From CAINVV01 sp964506325 (GTDB lineage: Bacteria > Bacteroidota > Bacteroidia > Bacteroidales > Prolixibacteraceae), in contig CAZDLO010000014.1 of NCBI GenBank assembly GCA_964506325.1, positions 1-52,912 on the forward strand: 52,912 nucleotides of DNA. Reading direction: 5' to 3'. The notes below the pieces were generated by a model. The model worked only from the letters and a program-made list of their open reading frames with translations, made no database searches and was not told the origin of the DNA. Below are positions 1-8,259 of the stretch, piece after piece. Within the stretch, counting starts at the first letter, position 1. Each line of letters begins with the position of its first letter. The position numbers and the translations under genes were made by a program.

Positions 1-2
1 AT

Positions 3-227
3 TATCCCGTTCCCGAAAAACCGGGAAAACTCGCCCGCCTGATGCTGCACACACAACTGTTTGAAAAAACCTGGGGGCGTACAAAAAATGTCAATATACT
101 GAAGAGATTCTACAAAATATACACAAATGATTTTCCAGATGCCTCAAAACTCCGGGTAAGGCTAATGGAGGCAAGGAGTTATGAAGATATTTATATTATC
201 CTTGCCGATGAATTGACAAGCAGTTGA
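3..227 (+). CDS. C-terminal end of an unidentified protein (5' end outside window)
   Basis: The frame is open from the first in-frame codon at position 3 to the TGA at 225-227. An internal ATG at 42 is therefore probably not the true start, and this is more likely the last ~74 residues of a longer protein cut by the window edge. The tail is basic and helical (KNVNILKRFYKIY) and ends in an acidic helix (YEDIYIILADEL). I see no signal peptide, membrane segment or recognisable motif and do not assign a family. The zinc dehydrogenase begins 41 bases downstream on the same strand, so co-transcription is possible. Confidence 0.5.
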   Translation, partial: YPVPEKPGKLARLMLHTQLFEKTWGRTKNVNILKRFYKIYTNDFPDASKLRVRLMEARSYEDIYIILADELTSS

Positions 228-268
228 TTATCCTAAATTTGACTGTTTTTAACCAAAAAGAAAAAAAT

Positions 269-1303
269 ATGAAAGCAATGGTTTTGACCGGCATCGGTAA
301 AATCGAGATGCAGGAGTGCCCGGCACCGGAAGTGAAGGAAGCAGATGATGTGCTCATTCGGATGAAGGTAGTCGGCGTTTGCGGTTCAGATGTTCATTAC
401 TATACCAGGGGAAAAATAGGAAGCCAGGTCGTTCAGTACCCATTTCCGGTGGGGCACGAAGGTGCAGGTGAGGTGGTTAGTATTGGAACAGGTGTTACCA
501 CGGTGAGGCCCGGCGACAGGGTGGCCATCGAACCGGCCATGCCTTGCGGACGGTGTGACCAGTGCCTTTCAGGTCGTCCGCATACCTGCAGGAAGCTTCG
601 GTTTCTGGGTTGCCCCGGCCAGGCCGATGGCTGCCTTGCCGAGTTTATCGTGATGCCTGAGAAAAGTTGCTTCCGCATTCCTGACACCATGTCATACGAT
701 GAAGCAGCAATCAGTGAACCTCTTGCTATCGGCCTTTATGCAGTGAACCAGTCCGTTCCGCTCAAGGGAGCCACAGTCGGGATTCTGGGCTTCGGACCTA
801 TCGGGATGAGTGTATTCTTGTCTGCCAGGGCAAAGGGAGCAGAAAAAATTTATGTTACTGACCTGGTGGATGAAAGGCTTATCATCGCTTCTGAATCCGG
901 GGCAACCTGGACGGGAAATCCCCTGAAATCAAATGTTGTCAATGATATTATGGACAGGGAACCCTTGCTGCTCGATGTTGTCTTCGAATGTTGCGGAAAG
1001 CAGGAGGCTATAGATCAGGCTGTCGGGTTATTGAAGCCGGGAGGTAAACTGATGGTTATTGGAATACCTGAATTTGACCGATGGAGTTTCCCTGTGGATC
1101 CGATGCGGCACAAGGAGATCTGTGTCCAGAATGTCAGGAGACAGAATCATTCTCTGGAAGAGGCACTCGAACTGATGGATGGAAAGAAGATTGATGTTAC
1201 CGCTATGCCCACCCACCGGTTTCCTTTGGCAAGGACCAAAGAGGCTTTTGACCTGGTTACCGTGTATGGAGATGGCGTCATGAAAGCCATGATAGATTTT
1301 TAG
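269..1303 (+). CDS. Zinc-dependent medium-chain dehydrogenase (sorbitol/xylitol/L-iditol dehydrogenase type)
   Basis: NAD(P)-dependent oxidation of a secondary alcohol of a polyol or sugar is the expected reaction; the exact substrate cannot be read. I use the ATG at 269 (344 aa) instead of an upstream in-frame ATG at 224, because the family's N-terminus starts at MKAMVLTG. Catalytic zinc ligands are seen as C38 (GVCGSDVH) and H63-E64 (GHEGAGEV), and the structural zinc lobe as C93, C96, C99 and C107. The Rossmann motif GFGPIG lies near residues 174-179. The phrase CGSDVHYY is typical of polyol dehydrogenases. The gene lies 21 bases before a secreted sulfatase on the same strand, which suggests shared transcription and a role in sugar catabolism. 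Confidence 0.88.
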   Translation: MKAMVLTGIGKIEMQECPAPEVKEADDVLIRMKVVGVCGSDVHYYTRGKIGSQVVQYPFPVGHEGAGEVVSIGTGVTTVRPGDRVAIEPAMPCGRCDQCLSGRPHTCRKLRFLGCPGQADGCLAEFIVMPEKSCFRIPDTMSYDEAAISEPLAIGLYAVNQSVPLKGATVGILGFGPIGMSVFLSARAKGAEKIYVTDLVDERLIIASESGATWTGNPLKSNVVNDIMDREPLLLDVVFECCGKQEAIDQAVGLLKPGGKLMVIGIPEFDRWSFPVDPMRHKEICVQNVRRQNHSLEEALELMDGKKIDVTAMPTHRFPLARTKEAFDLVTVYGDGVMKAMIDF

Positions 1304-1324
1304 AATCGTTCTAATTATTACCCG

Positions 1325-2773
1325 ATGTTTAAATTTCTGACTGTATCAGTTCCATTGATCACCGGTATCTGCCTGGGTGTATCAGCTCAGAAAAAGCAAT
1401 CACCCAACCTGGTTTTCGTATTCCCCGACCAGATGAGGGGGCAGTCGATGGGTTTTATGGGAGAAGAAAAGGTTCAGACACCTGTACTTGACCGGTTTGC
1501 CAAAGAGGGTGTCATTTTTTCGAATGCCATCAGCAATTACCCGGTCTGTTCACCAACAAGGGCCATGCTGATGAGTGGACAATACCCCATTCAAAACAGG
1601 GTTATTATGAATTGCACCGATATTTCTGCAAAATTCAAGTGTGAATTGCCCGCGACAACACGTTGCTGGTCAGATGTTTTGGAGGAGAAGGGTTATTCCC
1701 TGGGGTATATTGGAAAATGGCACCTGGATTCTCCCCATGAGCCATTTGTCAAAACGAGTAACAACAATGGTGATGTCAAATGGAACGAGTGGTGTCCCCC
1801 GGAGAGACGGCACGGTTTCAGTTACTGGCATTCCTACGGTACTTACGACCAGCATTTGAGACCCATGTATTGGGATACTGATGACGCACGTGACAGTTTC
1901 AGCTATTACGATGAATGGGGCCCTGAACACGAAGCGAACAAAGCCATAGATTTTATCCGGAACAAAGACAAAAAGTTCAGGGAGGATGGAAAACCATTCG
2001 CATTGGTTGTTTCTATGAATCCTCCGCATACCGGATATAGCTTTGTTCCTCAGAAATATAAGGATTTGTACAAAGATGTAAGTGTCGAATCGCTGATCAA
2101 CAAACCCAGCATACCTCCTGCAGGAAGCCAGTGGGGTGATCATTACAGGAAGAATATCAGGGATTATTATGCCGCCATCACCGGAGTTGATGAACAATTC
2201 GGACGTATCCTGGAAGCACTCGGAGAGGAAGGCCTGGCAGAGAATACCATTGTCGTGTTTACCTCAGATCACGGCAATTGCCTGGGTATTCATGGGGAGG
2301 TTACCAAAAACAACTGGTATGAGGAGTCCATGCGGGTACCGCTGCTGATCAGGTATCCAAACCGGATTAGGCCTCACACTGACAATATATTACTTTCTTC
2401 CATAGATATCAGTCCAACATTGCTCGGCTTGTTGGGGTTTTCTGATGCTATACCCAATACAACAGATGGTGAAAACCTGGCCGGATATCTCCTCACAGGA
2501 AAAGGAAAGAAACCGGCCTCCCAATGGTACATGCGAATTTCGGACGGTAATACCTCTATGGGATTGCGCGGGATAAGGAATGATCGTTATACCTTTGTGA
2601 TGGATCGAAGTGCCGGGAGTGAAGGAGAAGTGGTGCTTTTTGACCGTAAAGATGATCCTTTTCAGATGAAGAATATTGCCAGGGAAAGCCCGGCGCTGGT
2701 CCGGGAATTGACGGCTACCCTGAAGGAATGGTTAGCAAAATACCGGGACCCATGGCTTATCCATCTGAATTAG
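1325..2773 (+). CDS. Secreted sulfatase (formylglycine-dependent, S1 family)
   Basis: Probable hydrolase of sulfate esters on glycans, exported by a Sec signal peptide (about residues 1-21, ending GVSAQ). The active-site signature is CSPTR at residues 75-79, the CxPxR pattern in which Cys is converted to formylglycine. D35-Q36 (PDQMRG), GKWHLD at 130-135 (K131, H133), H235 (NPPHTGY), D315-H316 (TSDHGN) and K328 match the metal and sulfate-binding positions of the family. The length of 482 aa is normal. The sulfated sugar is unknown. Maturation would need an anaerobic or aerobic sulfatase-maturating enzyme, which is not in this window. The gene is convergent with the TonB receptor, with only 17 bases between the stop codons. 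Confidence 0.92.
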   Translation: MFKFLTVSVPLITGICLGVSAQKKQSPNLVFVFPDQMRGQSMGFMGEEKVQTPVLDRFAKEGVIFSNAISNYPVCSPTRAMLMSGQYPIQNRVIMNCTDISAKFKCELPATTRCWSDVLEEKGYSLGYIGKWHLDSPHEPFVKTSNNNGDVKWNEWCPPERRHGFSYWHSYGTYDQHLRPMYWDTDDARDSFSYYDEWGPEHEANKAIDFIRNKDKKFREDGKPFALVVSMNPPHTGYSFVPQKYKDLYKDVSVESLINKPSIPPAGSQWGDHYRKNIRDYYAAITGVDEQFGRILEALGEEGLAENTIVVFTSDHGNCLGIHGEVTKNNWYEESMRVPLLIRYPNRIRPHTDNILLSSIDISPTLLGLLGFSDAIPNTTDGENLAGYLLTGKGKKPASQWYMRISDGNTSMGLRGIRNDRYTFVMDRSAGSEGEVVLFDRKDDPFQMKNIARESPALVRELTATLKEWLAKYRDPWLIHLN

Positions 2774-2790
2774 AGTACCTTATCTTCCAG

Positions 2791-5025
2791 TTATTTATTT
2801 ATCACAAACGGTATTTTCAGACTGAATGCGAAATTTCGTCCGGGATTGAAATATCCTGCCTCCTTCAGCGTGGAGAGGTGATCAATGTACTTTACATCGA
2901 AGATGTTGTTGAGTGTCAGCCCTAATTCAACCGGCTGACCTGAAATCCTGACAGTTGCTCCTGCACCCGTATCGAAGAGGGTGTATCGTGAAGTTGGCTC
3001 TTCTTCCGGGGAGTAATTGTTCTGATCAAATGCATGCAGGATGCTGAATTTCACATGGGCATTCTCCATCCGTCCGAGCTTCTTCCTTTCGGCCATAGTC
3101 TCGGCTCTCAGCTTATGCGCCGGGATGAGCGGCAAAAAATCGCCATTCTGCTGTTTCCCGGTTACTGTTGAATATGTAGTTTCGAAATGAAGCCACTCAA
3201 TGGGCTTTGGGTGGATGTGTACAACTGCTTCTCCACCGTACAGTCCTGCATCGGACTGATGGTATTTGTAGACCGGAAAACCATCTGCACTTTCTGTGCC
3301 GGTTGGTGAAAGGAAGATGTAGTCATTGATACTGTTGTAAAATCCAGCCAGGTCCAACGAGATATGATCGATGTGGTAATGCAGGCTTAGGTCACTTCCG
3401 AGTGCTCTTTGCGGCAATAAGTCCGGATTTCCAACCTCATAACGGACCTCGTGTAAACCGTTTGAACTGAGTTCCGCAAGGTTCGGTGCCCTGAAAGCAG
3501 CCGATATATTAGCCCTGAAAAAGAGTTTGTCGTGCAAATCATAGGTGGCACCCAATGACCCGCTGAAGCTGTCGTATGAGTTGGATACTGCAGGATGATA
3601 TAAAGGATTGGAAAAGTCACCATAGGACTCCGTTTCAATCATCCGGTGATCGTACCTGGCTCCGCCCTGCACCTTCAGGGTTTTGAGAAATGTGTATTGC
3701 AGCAAGGTAAATCCCGAGTAATTTTTGGTTACAGCATCCGGAAGCAGAATGGTTTCTCTTCCGTGAAGATTCTTATTGTGTTGGTCAAATCCCTGAAATC
3801 CCAGAATGTATTCGCCATTTTTGGAAGAGGGCAAATAGAGTTTTGTTTCGTAAGTCAACGTCGACAAACCCATCTCAATAAAAGGATCCGTTCTTTCGTC
3901 ATAATGCTGCAAATTGGCATTCTGCAGGGCGGCATTGAATTCAATCTTGTATTTTCCCAGGTAAACCTTATTTTGCGTAGAGAGAAGCCTGTTGCCAAAT
4001 GTCTGGTACCAGATTCCGATCTCCCTTCCTCTTTCTGAAATCAATGGAACGACATCAGGTTCAACCAGTCCAAGTCTTTGTTCGCCCGCATCATAAAAGA
4101 TTTTAAAGGATCCAATCTTTCCTGTGAAACCGGCATTTCCATTCATCGACCATACATTGAACCTCGAATTTGGTACGAAAGTTCCTCCACCCTGGAGGTA
4201 GTCGGCATTTGTTTTACCTCCTCCCCGGAGACCCCAGAAGAACTTGCCTGAAGTGCCTTTGACACCCAGATTGGTGGTGGCCCCCAATGAATTGGAATAG
4301 AATTGGGTATTGAAATCCCCCTGGATCTGCCCCACCGGTGCGGGCTTCTCCTTCACAAAATCTATGACCCCTCCTATCGCATCGGAACCATAAAGCAAGG
4401 AGGCAGGCCCTTTGATAACCTCAACACTCTCAATGCCGAATTCATCTATTCCCATCGGGTGATGGTCCGAATACTGGTAGTTTTCAAACCTGACTCCATT
4501 GCTTAAGACCAGGATATCGTTCATTGCCAATCCTCTGATGACAGGTTTCGAGATTCCGCTGCCTTTAGAAATCATGTCGACACCCGGAATCCTGGTAAGG
4601 CTTTCGGCGAAATTTGGCGTACCCGAATTCCTTATGGCACCTGATTTGATTACATCAACCTTCACCGCTGTTTCGTGCTGTGTTGAGTTATAGCCTCCTA
4701 CTACAATAACTTCCTGGGTCTCGATGGAGGAAGGCCTGAGAGCAATGTTCTTCTCCAAAGGAGAACCGGTCAGAACCACTGTCTCCAGCCGGCTGTTGTA
4801 TCCCATGTAGGAATACTGAATTTTAAGGGTCCCTTTCGGAAGCCCTTTGAGCAGGTAGCGTCCGTTGAGGTCAGACACTGTTCCGGTGAGTTGTTCTTGT
4901 ATGAAAACCACTGCCCCGGTCAGGGGCTCCCCTTGCAGGCTTGTAATGACCCCTGAAATCTCATTCTGGGCATATAGTGAAACTCCTGATGCTGCAAGGA
5001 TCAGGGTGAATAATATATTTCGCAT
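2791..5025 (-). CDS. TonB-dependent outer-membrane receptor, possibly for a metal or metal complex
   Basis: A 744-aa outer-membrane transporter. In order: signal peptide (residues ~1-19), carboxypeptidase-regulatory-like beta-sandwich (~20-105, GEPLTGAVVFIQ), plug domain (~115-235, with EVIKGPASLLYGSDAIGG), and a 22-strand barrel ending with an aromatic strand. The plug loop SDHHPMGIDEFG is rich in His and resembles plugs of receptors for metal ions, but the cargo is inferred, not shown. Directly upstream on the same strand is a small secreted His-rich/CxxC protein, which supports a metal role. No SusD-like partner is present, so it is not a typical SusC glycan transporter. Cobalamin or siderophore uptake are alternatives. 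No cobalamin riboswitch was recognised upstream. Confidence 0.88.
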   Translation of the reverse strand: MRNILFTLILAASGVSLYAQNEISGVITSLQGEPLTGAVVFIQEQLTGTVSDLNGRYLLKGLPKGTLKIQYSYMGYNSRLETVVLTGSPLEKNIALRPSSIETQEVIVVGGYNSTQHETAVKVDVIKSGAIRNSGTPNFAESLTRIPGVDMISKGSGISKPVIRGLAMNDILVLSNGVRFENYQYSDHHPMGIDEFGIESVEVIKGPASLLYGSDAIGGVIDFVKEKPAPVGQIQGDFNTQFYSNSLGATTNLGVKGTSGKFFWGLRGGGKTNADYLQGGGTFVPNSRFNVWSMNGNAGFTGKIGSFKIFYDAGEQRLGLVEPDVVPLISERGREIGIWYQTFGNRLLSTQNKVYLGKYKIEFNAALQNANLQHYDERTDPFIEMGLSTLTYETKLYLPSSKNGEYILGFQGFDQHNKNLHGRETILLPDAVTKNYSGFTLLQYTFLKTLKVQGGARYDHRMIETESYGDFSNPLYHPAVSNSYDSFSGSLGATYDLHDKLFFRANISAAFRAPNLAELSSNGLHEVRYEVGNPDLLPQRALGSDLSLHYHIDHISLDLAGFYNSINDYIFLSPTGTESADGFPVYKYHQSDAGLYGGEAVVHIHPKPIEWLHFETTYSTVTGKQQNGDFLPLIPAHKLRAETMAERKKLGRMENAHVKFSILHAFDQNNYSPEEEPTSRYTLFDTGAGATVRISGQPVELGLTLNNIFDVKYIDHLSTLKEAGYFNPGRNFAFSLKIPFVINK

Positions 5026-5127
5026 GGAAGGTATTCAATTGAAGTAAAATGTGTAAAGCAAACAATGAGTGTAGAACACCGATGTTGTAACTGTTCTCTG
5101 TAATGCTTTCCCTGCTGCCAAAGCAAA

Positions 5128-5155
5128 CCGGGCACAACAAATACTATTGTGCCGG
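5128..5155 (-). promoter_or_regulatory. GC-containing hairpin between the His-rich gene and the TonB receptor
   Basis: The inverted repeat CCGG(G)CACAA ... TTGTGCCGG forms a 9-bp stem with one bulged G and a ~9-base loop. It lies downstream of the small His-rich gene and ~100 bases upstream of the receptor start. No strong U-tract follows on the minus strand, so an attenuator or mRNA-processing hairpin is as likely as an intrinsic terminator. Confidence 0.4.
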
Positions 5156-5198
5156 ATTCAGCATACCTGGGAATGATTTGCCCCCTGGAGGAGGATTG

Positions 5199-5519
5199 TT
5201 AAACCAAACAATGGGAAGGGGGCCCACGAAGCGATAGAACCTCTGTAGAAGCGCAAAACCCCGGTTCGATGTATTTGATGGCAAGTTTCTCAAAAGTGAT
5301 TAGGATGGGTGCATAAACACCTTCCTGCCACCGACCGGAAAATAATGAAAAATGAAAATCACAAACCTGGCAACCCTCATGTTTGGTATGAAAGGAAATG
5401 CCCTCAACAACATGATTGTCAACTTCCTCATCATGATGATGGTTAAGTTGAACCGTGGTTGGGAAAAGGAACAACCACAGAAGAAAAAGTGAGAAAATAT
5501 TTTTGATACAGACTTTCAA
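5199..5519 (-). CDS. Small secreted His-rich protein with a CxxC motif
   Basis: A 106-aa protein with an N-terminal hydrophobic signal or anchor segment (IFSLFLLWLFLFPTTV), then a histidine/acidic cluster (HHHDEEVDNH) and a CQVCDFHF motif near residues 51-58. These are plausible metal ligands at the cell envelope. The C-terminal half shows no motif. It sits 173 bases upstream of a TonB receptor on the same strand. I recall similar short HxH/CxxC proteins beside Bacteroidota TonB receptors, but I know of no assigned function, so a role as metal chaperone or periplasmic metal buffer is inference. It is not a recognised DUF to me. Confidence 0.65.
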   Translation of the reverse strand: MKVCIKNIFSLFLLWLFLFPTTVQLNHHHDEEVDNHVVEGISFHTKHEGCQVCDFHFSLFSGRWQEGVYAPILITFEKLAIKYIEPGFCASTEVLSLRGPPSHCLV

Positions 5520-5571
5520 AAGGTCAACAATCAGTTATTATTTCTATAACGTACCTTTAGCCCACAGAGTT

Positions 5572-6327
5572 TCAAAGGGACTCTCCCTTTTTTCCAAATT
5601 TCGTGCTGGCAGCCTTGCCAAATTCCTTTACAGCGTTATCGAAATCAGTCAATATCTCGTGTGCCGGTTTCCCAGTTGAATTGCGGGCCGACTGTATCAT
5701 TGTTTTGCACTCGTTGGAGTCCATAAACCGCGCTGCCTCAAGCAATAGCTCCTGGTCTTCTTCCGGGATGACCAGGAATCCGTGTTTGTCAGCATGAATA
5801 AGTTGTCCGGGCAATATTTCCCTGCCAAAAACCTTTACAGGGCAGTTCCACCTGACCGGGTAACTGTTTGCATGGCCAACACATAAACCACGTGCCAGGG
5901 CTTTGAATCCCGCATTGTTCATTTCGTCAGTATCCCTTATGGCCCCGTCAGTGATAGTCCCTACACAACCCAGGGCTTTGTGTATGTTACTGTTAACTTC
6001 GCCCCAGAAGGCACCGAACATGGTTGGCTTATCAAGATCCTGTACCACGACAATCTTTGGGCCGGGAACCGAAGCCATGTATTCGCGGTACTGTGACCAG
6101 CCATCAGGATTGGCCCTGGGATGGTCCGGAACGGAGGGTTCGATTACAACTGTTACTGCATATCCGACCATAGGGCCCATCTGGGGCATATAGTCGGTAA
6201 CAGGCTCAAGATTAAAACCTTCCCTGGCACTGTTGTGCTTTGTTACCTGCTCCCAGCCATTGTAAATGGTGGGAGTATTCCACCGTTTTAATTCCAGCAG
6301 GTCAGCATGGGTTAATTTTCGATTCAT
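5572..6327 (-). CDS. RraA-like / HMG-CHA aldolase family protein
   Basis: A 251-aa member of the RraA/dimethylmenaquinone-methyltransferase-like fold, which includes class II pyruvate aldolases (HMG/CHA aldolases) and the E. coli RNase E inhibitor. The core signature TDGAIRDTDEM, with D127, R131 and D132, is present, followed by the typical ARGLCVGHANSYPVRW segment and the PGQLIHADKHG strand. It is longer than RraA (~160 aa), with extra N-terminal helices as in many sugar-acid-associated homologues. A metal-dependent aldolase or decarboxylase role in sugar-acid metabolism is more likely than RNase E control, but this is inference. The 5' leader shares a short repeated element with the DUF47 gene at 31 kb. 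Confidence 0.8.
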   Translation of the reverse strand: MNRKLTHADLLELKRWNTPTIYNGWEQVTKHNSAREGFNLEPVTDYMPQMGPMVGYAVTVVIEPSVPDHPRANPDGWSQYREYMASVPGPKIVVVQDLDKPTMFGAFWGEVNSNIHKALGCVGTITDGAIRDTDEMNNAGFKALARGLCVGHANSYPVRWNCPVKVFGREILPGQLIHADKHGFLVIPEEDQELLLEAARFMDSNECKTMIQSARNSTGKPAHEILTDFDNAVKEFGKAASTKFGKKGESL

Positions 6328-6363
6328 GTTTTATAATCTTGTTTTTAAGTTGCCACAAGGTAA

Positions 6364-6385
6364 TGAAGTTCAGCGACGCTTATAC
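6364..6385. repeat. Copy 1 of a dispersed leader element
   Basis: gaagttcagcgacgcttata and the next bases match 31391-31412 at 19 of 22 positions. The stretch between this block and the start codon (TATAA and a T-rich run on the plus strand) is also similar in both places. Here it lies 36 bases upstream of the RraA-like start; in copy 3 it lies 37 bases upstream of the DUF47 start. Confidence 0.5.
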
Positions 6386-6497
6386 CCCCCTAATCATTTT
6401 GGGTTATTTTAAAAATTGTCTTTTGGACAACCCATGGTTAATCAGCAATATTCTATTTAATTCAGGGCAGCTATTTGCGGATTGAGCTGTTTCTGCT

Positions 6498-8132
6498 TTA
6501 TTTCCTGCTCAAATTTAAATTCTTAAAGGCGGAAATATCAATCAATCCGCTGGTATCATTGTCAAAACTGATCTGGATACTATCGCCTGACATTGAAACA
6601 GGCATGTCATTCGAAATCTGTGATGAACCGATAAATATATTGTTCATACCATCGACTGTGAAATAGTAAAAACTGTTGCCATTCTTGATATCAGACTGAA
6701 TTCGTTTGATTACGGTCTTAATCACCAGTTTTTTGGTTACATTTTTAGGATTGATTTTATTGCCGGCCATGTTGTAGGCATTTTTGTATGCCATAAGTGT
6801 TTCAACCAATGTGTTGCCAACGCCGACAATGGTATAATCCTCGATGGCCACCATGGCAAACATTTTAACAAGGCCTCCCGCGTCTTTGAGTGTCATAACG
6901 TAAGTAGGGATGTTGTTGATGTTGTAAGGAATTGGCAGGGAGGAAGTATATCGTTTCTCCTGAACTTTTCCGATGGCTGAATTTTGGGCCGCATGTTCCG
7001 TTGCACCGCTTTGCTTGTACCAGACTGCCTTTTTGGACCGGGTATCAACAAGAACAAAGCCGACGGTCGCTTCATCCGCACCGACTGACGTAAGGCCGGT
7101 GTACCAGTATGACTTGTTGTCCTCTCCGTATACCAGTGAGAGCCCTTGCGTAATCTGAAGTTTGTTCTCGTTGGAAAAGTTCCAGAACCCTTTTACAAAA
7201 TTACCCCAGTCATTGAGCTGTTCTTCAATAAATTTGTCAGGTTGAATCCGGTCAATCCATGCGGGTGCCTTATCGATGTCGTACTCCTCGCATTTGCCGG
7301 TTTCGGAATTTACAACCACAACACTTGTTGCATCATCGCCGTAAAATCCAACTGCTTTTTTGTATTTGGTCACCACCCAGAAGGGCTGACCGTCATCGTC
7401 TATTTCAAAGGTATAGTCTGTCAGTCCGGCATTGTAATACCCGCTGAAATAAATATGCCTTGCGAGGTAATCTCCCAAATATGCTTCAGGTTGGTATTTG
7501 ATAATGACCTTCTTGCCATTAACCTCCTGTACAAGTTTTACATCCCGCTCATTGCATGCGTTAACCATTACATAGCCGTTGGTTCCCTGGCTGTTTTTGT
7601 TCCATTTGAAAAAACCAGAATGAAGCAGCGGGGCAACCCAGAAAAGGTCATTCCGGACCTTCTGTATGTGGAAAGTTCCGAGCCGCACCTGGCTTCCCAG
7701 TGCGGGCTGTGCACCTAAAACCTTGTCGCCAAGAAGGTTGGCTAAAGATTCATCGACAACCCTAATTTTATCCAGTGAAATGGGCGCCATATGGGTGGAG
7801 AGGTTTTCACCAGTTTCTACATTGCCGATCAATCCGCGGTAGTCGTTCCACCTGAAGAGTGACCAGGAGGTAACCAAAGGGACGACACCCATATAAACGA
7901 ACAGGATCATAAAAATCCATTTGGGGACAGCCATTTTGGTTACCAGTTTAAATGCCTCCACTTCACTGGTTACCTGGGGTAAAACGCGCAAATTCATCAG
8001 GATCCAGAGGACAGTGAGCGCACCAATGAGCAGTGGTACACCGAGGAAACCATAGGCCAATACAGGCATTTCAGCATAAACAGCGATGGAGGCTGCAACT
8101 GTTAACAGAATAATCTGGGCTAATTTTTTCAT
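6498..8132 (-). CDS. Uncharacterised large membrane-anchored protein
   Basis: I start at the ATG at 8132 (544 aa, MKKLAQIILL), since the 12 residues upstream are not protein-like. Residues ~5-50 and ~70-95 form three or four membrane segments. The remaining ~440 residues are a soluble domain, with repeated beta-rich stretches such as FWVVTKYKKAVGFYGDDA and VVVVNSETGKCEEYDI, the latter recalling PepSY-like 'value plus turn' motifs. A second half contains YGEDNKSYWYTGLTSVGAD and VGFVLVDTRSKKAVWY. No catalytic motif is evident and I do not recognise the family. It is transcribed divergently from the HGSNAT-like acyltransferase; 127 bases separate the two starts and hold AT-rich promoter-like DNA. 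Confidence 0.75.
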   Translation of the reverse strand: MKKLAQIILLTVAASIAVYAEMPVLAYGFLGVPLLIGALTVLWILMNLRVLPQVTSEVEAFKLVTKMAVPKWIFMILFVYMGVVPLVTSWSLFRWNDYRGLIGNVETGENLSTHMAPISLDKIRVVDESLANLLGDKVLGAQPALGSQVRLGTFHIQKVRNDLFWVAPLLHSGFFKWNKNSQGTNGYVMVNACNERDVKLVQEVNGKKVIIKYQPEAYLGDYLARHIYFSGYYNAGLTDYTFEIDDDGQPFWVVTKYKKAVGFYGDDATSVVVVNSETGKCEEYDIDKAPAWIDRIQPDKFIEEQLNDWGNFVKGFWNFSNENKLQITQGLSLVYGEDNKSYWYTGLTSVGADEATVGFVLVDTRSKKAVWYKQSGATEHAAQNSAIGKVQEKRYTSSLPIPYNINNIPTYVMTLKDAGGLVKMFAMVAIEDYTIVGVGNTLVETLMAYKNAYNMAGNKINPKNVTKKLVIKTVIKRIQSDIKNGNSFYYFTVDGMNNIFIGSSQISNDMPVSMSGDSIQISFDNDTSGLIDISAFKNLNLSRK

Positions 8133-8259
8133 CTTCGAAGGATTAAGTATTGGTAATACTATCAACACTCAAAATTAAGCAAATAAAAACGCTAAAAAGA
8201 TTAAATTTAAACACTTTTATTCAATCGGGATCCAACAAGCAGAATCAATAACTCCAGCT

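Noticed and set aside
4979..5198. Cobalamin riboswitch upstream of the first TonB receptor
   Set aside because: No B12-box or compatible fold was recognised; only a simple hairpin is present.
7146..7718. 190-codon open frame antisense to the large membrane protein
   Set aside because: The minus-strand protein has a coherent membrane/soluble layout; the plus-strand product looks like a shadow.
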